From assembly GCA_032716605.1 (NCBI GenBank), contig CM064492.1, positions 50,997,766-51,061,765 of the forward strand: a DNA stretch of 64,000 nucleotides, given 5' to 3'. The stretch comes from Paralithodes platypus (lineage: Eukaryota; Arthropoda; Malacostraca; Decapoda; Lithodidae). Positions 8,615 through 20,149 of this stretch are shown here, piece after piece. Under the pieces are notes generated by a model. It saw nothing but the letters and a program-made list of their open reading frames with translations. It ran no database searches and was not told the origin of the DNA. How positions within the stretch are numbered: position 1 is the first letter of the stretch; each line of letters starts with the position of its first letter. The position numbers and the translations under genes are program-made.

Positions 8615-11147
8615 GGGAGTTTACAACTTCCACTTTTGTCGCTTTGGCATTCTTTTCCGTTCCTAAATATCTCACACCTACTATAACTCAGTTAGCATCG
8701 AATAGCTCCACAATTGGGTCTTCTTTGAGTTTGAAGAGATTTCAAATAGTAAAAGAGAGTCTTATTTAATCAAGTATAAATAGCCAGTGTTAAGACTGTG
8801 AAACAACTTTACTAAAACAAAAATGTTTTATTAATATCTAGGTGTAGCGATAATTTACCTCCATAAGTAAATATATAAAGAGTTCACACATCCACCCACT
8901 TAGGAGATTTTGTCGAAAAAACATTATATGATGGAGAATGATTGATCCTGGTTAGAGCAAAGATTATTTTTGTATTCCACGATATCACAGACACTCCTTC
9001 TGAGATGCCGGGGCTTAGCTATCAAAAGCCAAAGCCAGCCAAGCACCTGCTCCCGTCTTCAATTAGCAACTCACTCGACTCATGCCGTATTGCCAGCATA
9101 AGAAGTCAACCACTACAAACCAAGCCCTCCACCACCCACGCCCAACCTCAACGACACCGAGTGAAGAGCAAATTAGAAAACGCTCAGCCAACTTTCGACC
9201 AAGACCTATCCAGCCCAGTGTTAAATTAGAGCGAGGAGATGTTTATGCACATTCCTCACGAACCCCCTCAATACCCCCCATCGAGGGTTGTAATCATATT
9301 CCAAATGCAATTAGCCAGGCTAACAAACAAACCAAATTCCCTTACCTGCCTTCCTCACTAACCACCACCATACAACCTTCAAATTCTCTAAACATTCCCC
9401 AAACAATAATTCCCTGTTACGCGCCCTAACAGGCCATGCCTGGGGTTAAGCTTCTTAATAATAAATATAAAATGTCATCTCAGATCAAGAAGCATCCTTC
9501 CCATAATTTTACTGCAACTACAAGATTCACAGTAAATCTAAAACCTTTTCCAACCATGCCCCTACTACCCCGAGATACAAACCCTTTAACCCCATCACAA
9601 AAAGGGTTACTACCTGCCCGAAACAAGGGAAAGGTAGGCAAAGCTAAGGTAAGGTTACAGGAGTGCACCTCTTCCCACAGGAAGGACGTGTAAATCTGAA
9701 ACCCCCTTGATTTAGGATTGAGTCTATCCCTGTTGAACATGCCAGTTCGTTCAACTAAAAAGAATAAATACCAGTGACTAAAAGAAGAAAAACAAGTGCA
9801 TAACCTAATAAGAATGAAAGAAAGACCGTGATTTACCTGGAGTGTGTGAAACTCTCGTCGAGCCCCTGTGATAAACCGAAGGACAACTACCGCAGTGACC
9901 ACGTGTTCGCCAGACTCTCTACCAGGCTTCTATCCTTCTACTAAAATCTTTAAGTGCTCTTTGTTCAGTAATGGTAACAATGATTTCAACTAGGGTTAAC
10001 TTTATATGTTAAGGTTCACGTTAACGTAATTATTGAAGATTATCTATTCTTCACTTCTCCTAGTTACCTGTCGCTCGATTTAGAGAGAACACTACACACC
10101 CCTATCTGTGGGATAAAGATATATATACTTCTTCGAATATAGGCTCCTATATTCTTTATGGAGCGATATACATATGTTTGTCCGGGAATAAATACATGTA
10201 TATTTACACGTTAAAACCAGTGAACACTTATTCAGATCTTGTTTTATGTAATATCATCATTTGGGTACGTAAATCATAGCTAAGTTGTTCACAGAATGTT
10301 TTCTGAATCAGTCTCTTAATTTGACTATTATTATTCTCACGCTATATGAAGCCTAAACTCATTTGTGTATTATTTTGAGTTACATTAACTCTATGTTATT
10401 CCAGTCGCATTAACTTATCATTCGACTAGAAATATCAGTCACGCATACATGACTAAACTTTATCATTGACCCGTTCATGAATTTATATTCATAATTATTA
10501 CTCTTTGAGTTATTTGAGTTTAATCTCCTGTCTAAGTTGAATTAACTTGTTTTTTATTCAAGAATCAAATAGTGTCTTATCTTACATACCTTCAGTGCCG
10601 CATGTATGATATCGCAGTAACTAAAATTTATTCTAGGCGGATACTTACCTCGCATTTCCCCGTTTTCTATCAAGACACTATTTATTGTATTTGAGACTTA
10701 ACATCTCTGTGTATGATTATTTATTTGTTCTAATAGTAACATCTTGATTATTTACTTGTTCTATTAGTAACGTTTTGTATTTATGTTTCAACTAGTATCA
10801 CTATTATTCTAGTGAACACACAATATTTGTATAACTTATTATATTATTTGATCGTCAGCCTTATCAAATACATATAAGGACCGATCTATTTATTATTCTA
10901 TTACCTACTAAATTGTACCTTAGCTATTAAGGAAATAAAACTTGTGAAACTGTGTATTTTGTGTCCATTTATTATCATGGTGTGAAATTATACAGCTGAA
11001 GTTCGTTATCTCCCAGTGAGAGAGTTATAGATTGACGTAGTTTCCTAAGGTGGAAAATGCAATCTTTATAAAGCACGTTAAATTATAGCGTCGCATAACA
11101 CCTTCCAAACTTCCTGCTGTGATGGAACTCTATTATTCTATTTGTTT
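8615..11147. other. Unassigned AT-rich DNA, no supported gene
   Basis: No recognisable coding domain. About 8990-9440 is C-rich and A-rich with short open frames lacking any motif I recognise. 9700-11100 is plain AT-rich sequence with scattered near-repeats (for example gattatttatttgttctaatagtaac and a variant about 40 bases later at 10710-10770). An AATAAA at about 10931 precedes a g/t-rich stretch, but nothing upstream reads as a gene. A decayed LTR or other retroelement leader is possible and not shown. Confidence 0.5.
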
Positions 11148-11494
11148 TTAAGGGGAGAGGGTCGTTTTTCTGGTCTCCTTTCTCCCTCGTGTTAAGCCCC
11201 ATTTGTTTTGAAATTATAAGACATTCGGCCTATTGGTTTGGCGATTTTAACACCTTTCGCCCCATTTAGTTGTCAATTTTAAGACCTTTCCTGCCATTTA
11301 GGTGCCGATTTATTCCTGGCGAGCGAAAGCGAACCTGATTTTTTCTACCGATTTTTTTTACAAATCTATCTTAAAGGGGGGTCTAGGGGGCGTTTTTCTA
11401 AGCTTGGTGGAGGTCTAGCGAGGAAATTAAGAAATAAAGGATTTAATGAATTAATTGACAAAAAAAAAAAAAAAAAAAGCCCATCTCGCCTTAA
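11148..11494 (+). mobile_element. TTAA/G1 MITE copy 5
   Basis: TTAA 11148-11151 to TTAA 11491-11494. It shows tttttctggtctcc, gcgattttaacacctttcgcc, tcctggcgagcgaaagcg, and gcttggtggaggtctagcg. The central hairpin arms have been lost (a shortened attttttctaccg remains). A poly(A) run of about 20 precedes the right end. Confidence 0.75.
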
Positions 11495-12040
11495 CCTGGC
11501 GAAAATTTACTCCATCAACAACTGATTTCTCGATAATTATTGGCAAATACGATAGAGGTGTGTCTCCGTAATACTAATAGTAATGCCACGTTTTCACAAT
11601 TTTACAGCATATTTCGTTATTAAAACATTGTAATAGCTGAGCAAATAAGACGGGGACAAGTAAATTTCTCGCCAACTTATAACACACGCACTTTAGTGAA
11701 TCTGTTAAATGTGAACAAAATCCATGGCTAATATTCTAAAAAAAAAAAAAAAAATCCGAGTCCATGTTTTTGGCAATATTTGCCAAAGTGCTGGATGTTG
11801 CAACATTACCCAAGCAGTGTGTAGAACCAGGTCAATTTTGTTGTAGGAATAGAATGAATATGAGAAAGAATATAGGAAAATTCACATAAAGTTGCATTGT
11901 ATTGGCCATGTTATCACTTCCAAGGACACAATAAGAATTGTGAAACAAATAGTTAGCTTTGTATATATTTTAGTAATTAGTATGACTTAAACGAAGGAAA
12001 GCCCTCTCGCTTGACACCCTGTAACTGTTAACTAATTGAA
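11495..12040. other. Unassigned AT-rich DNA
   Basis: No coding or repeat signal beyond a short poly(A) run at about 11738-11753. Confidence 0.5.
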
Positions 12041-12280
12041 AACTGTTGGATAGCGTCGCATCATGCTAGAAACTGTTGGATAGCGTCACATCATGCTAGA
12101 AACTGTTGGATAGCGTCACATCATGCTAGAAACTGTTGGATAGCGTCACATCATGCTAGAAACTGTTGGATAGCGTCACATCATGCTAGAAACTGTTGGA
12201 TAGCGTCACATCATGCTAGAAACTGTTGGATAGCGTCGCATCATGCTAGAAACTGTTGGATAGCGTCGCATCATGCTAGA
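12041..12280. repeat. 30-bp minisatellite, 8 units
   Basis: Unit begins aactgttggatagcgtcaca and ends tcatgctaga. Units differ only at a g/a position (tcgca in the first and last two, tcaca in the middle five), which is the pattern expected from central homogenisation. Confidence 0.95.
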
Positions 12281-12314
12281 AATGGTTTATATATTATACA
12301 GTTGATTATGGTAA

Positions 12315-12700
12315 TTAAGGGAGCCCACCTCGATGTTTTCTCATTCTCCCCCTCTCTCTTTGGCTTTTATCCATTCGCCCCATTCAGCCTACTGTTTTAA
12401 GACGTTTACCCCCATCCTGGTATCAATATTTTCCTGGCGAGCGGTAGTGAGCCATCATATATATATATATATTTGTTTTAACGGCAAACTAAACTTGTAC
12501 ATTTTTCGATAGAAACATTTCTCCGGCGAAGCCGGATTTCTCCATACAATACTGGCTCCCTATCGCTCGCCAGGAAGAAATCGACACCTCGATGGGGATA
12601 AACGACTTAAAACAGTTGGCTAAATGAGGCCGAATGGATACAAGCCAGGGAAAGAGAGAAAAGGCGAGAAAGATAAAAAAAAAACGGTGACCCCCCTAAA
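12315..12700. mobile_element. TTAA/G2 foldback MITE copy 2
   Basis: TTAA 12315-12318, gggagcccacctcg, tggcttttatccattcgcc, cagcctactgttttaagacg, centre with a short (AT)n and aacggcaaactaaacttg, then the inverse arm. Right end ccccccTAAA. Confidence 0.75.
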
Positions 12701-12831
12701 CACCCACACCTACAGTATAGACATACACGCACACATACACTATACAAACCAAACCCACACGTACACGTGCAAAAACACGCACTCACCTACCCACTCTACC
12801 CTAGCCTTACATAGAGACACACATATACTCA

Positions 12832-12892
<61 letters not shown>

Positions 12893-13500
12893 ACATAGGG
12901 TCGTGTGTGCATGGGAAAGATGCAAAGGTAAGTACGATTATTACAAACATTACTTCATCTATAAAAATATCTTATTTTTCATTAAAAAAATTCAAACCTT
13001 GCTTGAAATTTTAATAGGAAATAGAGCTTGTAAAAAAACTATTTGAAAATACATGATGCCTGCAAAAATTTCCACATAGTTAATTGCTTTTGGTAGTAGA
13101 TTTATTCTTAATTATCATGATTTTTGTTCATGTCATTTGATGTAATCGGCTTCCAATTATTGTTGCACAAGTCCTTACAGCTACCCTGTAACTTTGTTGC
13201 TCGCTCAGAAACCATTTCCAAATATATTTAATTGTAATAATTATACAGTAATTCTAATAATTGCAAACTGCATTATTGTATTGGCATCAACTTATTGAAC
13301 GGTGTAAAACCATAGCACCTATTGTACATTGACAGACACACACAAACATTAAAAGGAAACGGGTACTACACATACACAACTATTCAATACAATTACACAT
13401 GCACACACTAGACACACACACACTCTCTCTCTCATACACACACACACACACACACCAGACATTCACACCCACCCACACACATACGGCCCACAGAAAGACA
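12701..13500. repeat. CA-rich low-complexity DNA
   Basis: An (AC)n run of about 54 bp at 12836-12890 inside CA-rich sequence from 12701, and further CA-rich tracts at 13330-13500. The histidine/threonine-rich frame over it is a repeat artefact. 12900-13320 is unremarkable AT-rich sequence. Confidence 0.85.
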
Positions 13501-13673
13501 AACAATACTACACGCCTCGCTATAATGCTAGAAGTGTGGATAATCTAATTAATTACTCCTGTCGATTCACTTGCCGGAATATGGAACAACGGATGAAGGA
13601 AAATAATTGGCGAAGATGTGAGGTGAGGGACGAGAGAGGAAGTGAAGGGAGAGAGTAAGAATGTTAACGCCTT

Positions 13674-13874
13674 GAGGATCGTGACGCATTTTGGCAGTTT
13701 ATTCTGGCTATAATTAGATGATTTCATGCAGATTAGGAAGGGTATATGGAAGGCAGAGGGTTGATTGAGGCAGTTTTTACCCTTTTAATTCCGACAAGTC
13801 CTTCCTAGGCTGTATAAAATCGTCTTATGATAGCCAGAAAAAATGCCAAAACACGTCATGATTATCAAAACCTC
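13674..13874. mobile_element. TTAA/C1 MITE copy 3
   Basis: It starts TTAAcgccttgaggatcgtgac and runs through ttctggctataattag to ccaaaacacgtcatgattat. The right arm is the reverse complement of the left. It abuts another C1 copy head to tail. Confidence 0.75.
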
Positions 13875-14079
13875 TTGAGGATATGAAGCGTTTTATCAGT
13901 TAATTATGGCTATCATTAGACGATTGTATACAGTTTAAGAAGGATCTGTGGGAATTAAAAGGGTAGAGACTATCTCTATCAACACTCTAACTTCCACATA
14001 CCCTTCCTAATCTGAATTAAGTCGTCTAATAATAGCAACAAAGCAGAAAATAATTGTCTAATTGATTCTCAGAGGGTCA
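13872..14079. mobile_element. TTAA/C1 MITE copy 4
   Basis: Starts acctcttgaggatatgaagc, contains ggctatcattagacgattg and aggaaggatctgtgggaatt-type blocks, and ends with a decayed tctcagagggtcaa. Directly follows copy 3. Confidence 0.7.
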
Positions 14080-14235
14080 ATCCGGTGTCACACGAGCGTA
14101 TTTTCCCTCAACTGTTATCGTCGTCAACACTGACTTATCGTGAGGTATATTATTTATTAACCCTTTCAAGATCCAGTTATGGACTTCACTTCCGTTTTCT
14201 GGCTATTATTAAACGATTGTATTCCGATTATAAAT
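14080..14235. mobile_element. MITE debris: GTGTCACACGAGCG end, then a TTAA/C-type end
   Basis: tccggtgtcacacgagcg at about 14082 is one end of the family seen at 767 and 52762. TTAAccctttcaagatccag at 14158 followed by tctggctattattaaacga is one half of a TTAA/C-type MITE. Neither has a second end. Confidence 0.5.
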
Positions 14236-14249
14236 TCCATAATTTTGTT

Positions 14250-14612
14250 TTATGTGTATAGAGACAAAAGGCAGGCTGCCTGTAACGAGTGTCTCCTCCA
14301 GAGCCAAGTCTAACTTACTCAAAGCGACATCGCCACTGTCTCGCTTTCTAATCTCACAACCTCGAATACCTCGCTCTCTCAAATGTGCCTCTTATTGAGC
14401 TGTTTACTCACTAGGCGCTGTCCCAATAGCATATTTATAAGAAATGCTAATGTATAGGAAAACAAACTGTTATGTTTATGTCTTGTTGTGATGCACTGAA
14501 ACGAAGTACAGCACAAATTGCATCCCAATAATATCTTGTCATTAACATATCGGTATTTGAACCCAGGACCTTAAGATTACTAGTCCAGTAGCAAGACCAC
14601 TTCACCACACTT
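14250..14612 (-). mobile_element. tRNA-derived SINE family 3, copy 1
   Basis: On the minus strand the 5' end is tRNA-like: gtggtgaagtggtcttgct in the A-box region and ctgggttcaaatacc as a degenerate B box. The body (caataatatcttgtcatt, actcactaggcgctg, attgagctgt) matches the copy at 30695-31118. The distal part (gacaaaaggcaggctgcctg, gcgagtg-type block) also occurs alone at 33326 and 63322. Confidence 0.65.
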
Positions 14613-15063
14613 TCTCATTATTCATAACTTGTTTAAATATATTAAAGTCTGCAAACGTTTATTCCATTTAATATTTAAAAACCGTCTTTTGGGATTTCTG
14701 TATAATATGCATGATGGCAGCCTGGTATTCAGCCATTTTTTTTTTTTTTTTTTTTACAAACACTCATCCCTTTCATTATTACATGCCAAATATCTCCATA
14801 CTACTCTGGATAAAGTTTTATTTACAGGTAATAGAAAGGCTTTGTGAGAGTTAAATGATTAATAAATAAAGTTTACATCCCATTCAAAATATTGTGTCTC
14901 AAGTTTAAAATTTTCGTAAGAAATGCTACTGTTATAATGCATGAATGTTAATAATAGAATGATACATATAATAGTAGTTGTGGCAAAGAAGACGCAATAC
15001 TCATTTGTTAATATTACATAAGATTCTCCCTTCACGCCCTTCTTCTCTAGTACCCTCTCCCCC

Positions 15064-15275
<212 letters not shown>

Positions 15276-15314
15276 AGGACGTTACCTCTCTCGGAAGTGT
15301 TGGATGCAAGGAGC

Positions 15315-15693
15315 TTAAGGGGGGTCACCTGATTTTTGTTCTCTCCTTTTCTCTAATTTATCTTGCTTGTATCCATTCGGCCCCATTCAGCCTACAGTTT
15401 TAAGACGTTTATCCCTATCCAGGTGTCGATTTCTTCCTGGCGAGCGATAGCGAGCCTGCATTGTATGGAGAAATCCGGCTTCGCCGGAGACATTTTTCTA
15501 TACAAAATGTACAAATTTAGCCTGCTGTCAAAACACTGTTTTAAATATGCTAGCTCGCTCCCGCTCGCCAGGAAAAAATCGACACCTGGATGGGGATAAA
15601 CGTCTTAAAACAGTAGGCTGAATGGGGCCACATTGCTACTACTCAGAGAGAGAGGGAGAGAGAGAGAGAAAAACAGGAGGTGCGCCCCCTTAA
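15315..15693. mobile_element. TTAA/G2 foldback MITE copy 3 (good reference copy)
   Basis: TTAA 15315-15318 to TTAA 15690-15693. Left arm: ggggggtcacctg, cttgtatccattcggcccc, cagcctacagttttaagacg, ccaggtgtcgatttcttcc, tggcgagcgatagcgagcc. Right arm repeats these as reverse complement. The spacer includes ccggcttcgccgga (a short internal hairpin) and tagcctgctgtcaaaa. The arms could form one long cruciform. Confidence 0.85.
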
Positions 15694-15757
15694 TCCAACA
15701 AGGAGGAGAGCGTACACACAGATAGGGAAGGAAATTTAGCGCCAGAGATAATTAGAA

Positions 15758-16815
15758 TAGTGTTAGTGAATCCGAGTAGAGCATTAGATATACTTAGCAA
15801 AGTATTAGAGAATTTTAGTGTAGTATTAGTGTTAGTATTGATAGCCTAAGGCATAAGTGCGCGGAATTTCGATGTGAGTATCGTACAGTAGGTTCGAGTC
15901 CTTGGAGTGCCACATGTATTTCGGTGTGAGTATCGTACAGTAGGTTCGAGTCCTTGGAGTGCCACATGTATTTCGATGTGAGTATCGTACAGTAGGTTCG
16001 AGTCCTTGGAGTGCCACATGTATTTGTTGATTTCATTAATTGAGTTTATAAGTAAAGTTGGTTGGTGGAACAAATATAATAATATTACCTTAGGATAGCA
16101 TTAGAGAATGTTCGTATATTCTTAGATCAAAGTATTGCAGTATTAGAGAATTTTAGCATAGCATTAGGAAACATTTGTGTAGTTTTAGCGAAAACTAGAA
16201 AAATATTAGAACAAATGAGTATAGCATTAGATAAGATTAGAAGTAGATAATTACAATAGTACTTACCAATTTAGTATAGCATTAGATTAAATTAGCGGAA
16301 GAGAACATTGAAATTATATTAGAGAATTTAGTATAGCATTAGATAAAATTAGTTTAATATTAGAGAAATGTTAATAGTATTAGAGACTTTCAGAGTGACA
16401 TTAGATAAAACAGAAGAGTTTTTGAGAATTGTAGTACAGTATATCATTTGATGAAATTAGAAGAATATTCGAGAATTAAAGTTTAGCATTAGATGAAACT
16501 AAAATAGTATTAGAGACGCTTAGCATAGCATTAGATAAAACTGTATTGTATTAGAGAATATTAGTATAGTATTCGATACAATTAGTGTAATGTTAGCTCA
16601 TTTTAGTATAGCATTAGATAACAATAGACAAATATTAGAGGATTTTAGCATAACATTAGATAAAATTAGTATAGAATCACAGAAAACTAGAATATCTTTA
16701 GATCATTATACGATACCATTAGACAAAATTAGTGTTGTGTTAAAGAAAGTTGAAGAGTATTAGAACAATTGTAGTATAGCATTAAATAAAATTAGTGCAG
16801 TATTAGAGAAAATGT
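15758..16815. repeat. Degenerate ATTAG-rich minisatellite
   Basis: Recurrent blocks tattagagaattttagtat and agcattagataaaattag, mutated and with variable spacing of roughly 30-70 bp, occur from about 15770 to 16815. They are interrupted by a SINE at 15840-16075. The pattern looks like an old tandem array that has drifted. Confidence 0.75.
15840..16075 (+). mobile_element. tRNA-derived SINE family 2, copy 1, with B-box unit triplicated
   Basis: Starts gatagcctaaggcataagtg and contains a 52-bp unit (gatgtgagtatcgtacagta, then ggttcgagtccttggagtg) repeated three times at a 52-bp period (starts at about 15871, 15923 and 15975). It then continues with the family tail (tttcattaattgagttta, ttggttggtgga). 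GGTTCGAGTCC is a near-canonical Pol III B box. The family copy at 42420-42570 has one unit only, so triplication happened within this copy or its lineage. Confidence 0.75.
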
Positions 16816-17474
16816 GCATAGTTTATTCCTTTTGTGACATTGATATCACCTCTGTTCAATTGATTCAGGGTATGGTTAGACGATTTTTCAAGATGTTTTA
16901 GGGTATAGGGTTTTAGCCAACTCTTATTCAGATAAATTATTATATTCTGTATACATTTCTTGTACTCGCTAGGGAACGAATTACGGAGTTGCAAGTTTTC
17001 GTCTGTATTCCAAAATATCGTCTGGCAGCTTGGAATACAAACAAAAGCTTGCAGTTCTGTTATATTTACCTAGTGAGTAAAAGAAACATATTGATCATGT
17101 GTATTTGTGATCATTTATCTTTATATACAATATTATGATTATGAAAAGATGATTACTATGCCCAGTTTAATCTTCTTGTGCGAAAAATAATCTACCTTTA
17201 GTCTATACCCTGTTCCAAATAGCTAGTCCAGAAATTGTGAGCCCTAAACTCTGTAACTCAAAAAGGGCTGTAACAAATAGGCTGTAAATTTCCACACCTA
17301 TTCCCTGGATGACCCTTCCCAAACGGTAAACATATTTGCTGGGTTACTCTAGTCGTTTATGAGTTATGGAGGTTAATGTTCAAGAGTTTTGGCTTACTTA
17401 CTTGGAACAGAGTCTAGTTATCCATACCAATGCAAAAGATCAACACAAAATATCGCCGAACTTATGTTGACTAA
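16816..17474. other. Unassigned DNA
   Basis: No gene or repeat family recognised. A 63-codon frame on the minus strand at 16803-16994 has no motif. Confidence 0.4.
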
Positions 17475-17687
17475 TTAACCCCTTCAGTACCGGTGACGTC
17501 CTTTTCATTATATTCTGCGAAGTATTATACGATTGTATTCATCTTAAGAAGGACGTCTACCAATAAATAGGATACAGACTATCTCATTTAATCCTTTCAG
17601 TTACTATATATCTTTCCTAAGCTTCATAAAATCGCATTTATACAGCTGAAGTAATCACAAACAGTTCATCGGTACTGAAGGGTTTAA
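17475..17687. mobile_element. TTAA/C2 MITE copy 4 (complete)
   Basis: TTAA 17475-17478 followed by ccccttcagtaccggtgacg. The mirror end ggtactgaaggg is closed by TTAA 17684-17687. Core blocks are gaaggacgtctaccaa, gatacagactatctca and ctttcctaagcttcataaaa. Palindromic ends, about 213 bp, non-coding. Confidence 0.8.
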
Positions 17688-17889
17688 TATTGCAAGCGTT
17701 TGTGTGACTTTCTTTTTTAATCCAATTGGCTACTTATTCTATTTCTATCTTGCTGCCTCCAGTAGAATTTGATAAGCTGAATGTTAAGATAAAGAAGCAG
17801 GGAAAATATAAGCATAGATAATACGAGCCGTTAGCGTATAGTTGAATACAATAAGTGATTCTCTTAATGATTACACTATTGCAATATAC

Positions 17890-18175
17890 AATATAGATAG
17901 ATAAATAAATAGACAGATAGATAGATATATAGATAGATGGATAGATAGATAGATAGTCAATCAGTCATATATATATATATCATAACAAGATACACAACGT
18001 ATGCTAGATACGTATACATAGATAGATAGATAGATAGATAGATAGGTAGATAGATAAATAAATAGATAGATAAATAAATAGATTGATACATAGATCGATA
18101 GATAGATAGATTGATGGATATATAGATATATAGGATGGATAGGTAGATAAATATATAGATAGATATAAACATTTC
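17890..18175. repeat. (GATA)n microsatellite block
   Basis: Two GATA-rich stretches (about 17895-17958 and 18018-18175) with point variants, separated by an (AT)n and a short non-repetitive piece. Confidence 0.95.
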
Positions 18176-18354
18176 AAATTTAACCTTTCAATATTATAAA
18201 CTATAAACTAAGGCTGTATATATTTATCTCCCTCTTATATAATTAACATATAATAACTGTTGAGGTCTTGATTTAATTTATTTATTTAGTTTCTAAGCAA
18301 ACCTAGATGTATACAGGGGCAGGCAAGACACAGTAATTAAATTAAAGACGATAC

Positions 18355-18580
18355 ATCCATTGATATAATACGCCGGTAGATATAATAGACATGTCAGTAG
18401 ATATATTATATAAGCCGGTAGATATAATAAGATAGTAGATATAATTAATAGATAAGCTAGTATATATAATAGATAACCCCGTAGATGTAATAGATAAGCC
18501 AGTAGATAATAATAGATAAGACAGTAGATATAATAGATAAGCCGGTAGATATAATAGATAAGCCGGTAGATAGGATGTAA
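18355..18580. repeat. Minisatellite of gtagatataatagataagcc units
   Basis: About ten imperfect units of 20-22 bp, for example gccggtagatataatagata, with shorter and longer variants. Confidence 0.85.
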
Positions 18581-18636
18581 CAGCCAGGGACATATACAGT
18601 GGAGTAGGAATCACATTAAGCCTCAGGCAAGGAGGA

Positions 18637-18640
18637 TGTC

Positions 18641-18691
<51 letters not shown>

Positions 18692-18822
18692 GAGCAATGT
18701 TGCGTTGCGTTGTGTTGTATTGTGCTGTGCTAAGTGTAATGATGATGATGATGGTGATGAAAATGATGATGATGATGTTGATGACAATGATGATAATATA
18801 ATAATAATAATAATAATAATAA
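18637..18822. repeat. (GT)n, (TGA)n and (AAT)n microsatellites
   Basis: (GT)n at about 18642-18682, a g/t-rich link, (ATG)n-like at 18737-18795 and (AAT)n at about 18797-18822. The antisense frames are artefacts. Confidence 0.9.
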
Positions 18823-18864
18823 TAGAAATGTGATTTTTTATAATCAATATATACTGTATATAGA

Positions 18865-20141
18865 GATAAGCAGTGTTTAAGGAAGAGATCTGTGCAGCAT
18901 GTAAGGAGGTTTGTGGAGTAAGGATAAGAGGGAGGGGAGTGAAGGGTACAGCATGGTGGACAGAAGCTGTAAAAATAGCTGTGGAAGCCAAGAAGAAAGC
19001 ATATAGACAGTGGTTGGGTGGTAGAGGGAATGAAGATTTGGAGAGACAGAAACGAGCAAGGTACATGGAGAAAAAGAGTGGTGAAGAGAGTAGTGAAGGA
19101 AAGTAAGAGAAGAGTAGATGAGGAATTTTGAAGGAATCTGAGTGTAAAATGGAGGGAGTGTAAGAAACTGTTCTGGAAAGAAGTAACAAAAGTTAGGGAA
19201 GGTAGCAAGGAAAATAGTAAGGGTGTGAACGATAAGAATGGGCGAGTGCTAGCCGAGAAGCAAGAGAGAGTCGAAAGATGGAGGGAGTACTTCAACGAAC
19301 TGCTAAATGTAAGGAATGAAGCGCCAGAAAACATAGTTGGATGGGGTATGGGAGGGAGAAGAAGAGAAGTAGTGGAGAAGGAGGTGGGGATCAGGAGGTT
19401 AAAAGTGTGTGAAACCATGAAAAGATTGAAGTTGGGGAAAGCACCAGGAATAGATGGAGTGTGTGGGGAAATGCTGATCGAATGGGTATGGAAAATGTGC
19501 AAACTAGCATGGGAGAAGGGGAGTGCACCTGATGACTGGATGACAGGCATAATAGTCCCCCTATATAAGGGTAAATGGGAAAGAGGAGTGTGTGGTAACC
19601 ACCGAGGAATATGTCTTCTAAGCATAGTAGGGAAGGTGTACAGTAGGTAGTGATTGAGAGAGTGAGAGCAAGAACCGAGAAATGGATAGGTGACGAGCAG
19701 GGCGGTTTTAGGAAGGGAAGAGGATGTGTAGATAAATGTTTTACCCTGAAATGTGTTGTGGAGAAATATCTGGAGAAGAAACAAAAGCTGTATGTTGCCT
19801 TTATGGACTTGGAGAAGGCCTATGACAGAGTGGATAGAAAAGGTATGTGGAAAGTACTTAGAATATACGGAGTAGATGGCAAGTTGCTGAAAGAAGTGAA
19901 GAGCATGTATGACGGTGCAAAGGCGGCAGTATGTGTGGAGAATGAGCAGAGCGAGTTCTTTGAGCTGAATATTGGGTTGAAACAGGGGTGTGTGATGTCC
20001 CCGTGGTTGTTTACTATATATATGGATGGAGTCATGAAATAAATGCAAGGAAGAGCAGTGGATGTTGGTGTATCGCTGATAAGGGAGGGAAATGAGTGGA
20101 AGCTACCCGTACTGCTGTTTGCTGATGATACAGTTATGATT
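18865..20141 (+). pseudogene. RTE-like LINE copy A, reverse transcriptase truncated at both ends
   Basis: Translation starts within the endonuclease-RT linker (VKGTAWWTEAVKIAVEAKKK). It continues through the fingers ([37 protein letters not shown]), the [15 protein letters not shown] block, [15 protein letters not shown] (catalytic Asp of box A), [10 protein letters not shown], and stops just after LLFADDTVMI (catalytic DD). Two frame problems are visible: a shift near 19105-19225 and another at about 19645 (VYSR then stop). The frame also closes at 20040 (MDGVMK stop) shortly before the FADD block. Compared with the copy at 61.1 kb it has lost the whole thumb and C-terminus. Homology ends at about 20141, where a CR1-like LINE on the other strand begins. 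RTE affiliation is by overall resemblance; the EN domain is absent. Confidence 0.8.
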
Positions 20142-20149
20142 ACTGATTG

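Noticed and set aside
9082..9902. Small genes on both strands (85-140 codons)
   Set aside because: Overlapping frames on opposite strands, no motif, no splice or start context strong enough to choose one.
10900..11100. LTR end (AATAAA and following sequence)
   Set aside because: No paired LTR, primer-binding site or polypurine tract found nearby.
18342..20048. 568-codon minus-strand frame
   Set aside because: Antisense of the RTE-like LINE plus microsatellites. The + strand frames contain the conserved RT motifs, and this one has none.
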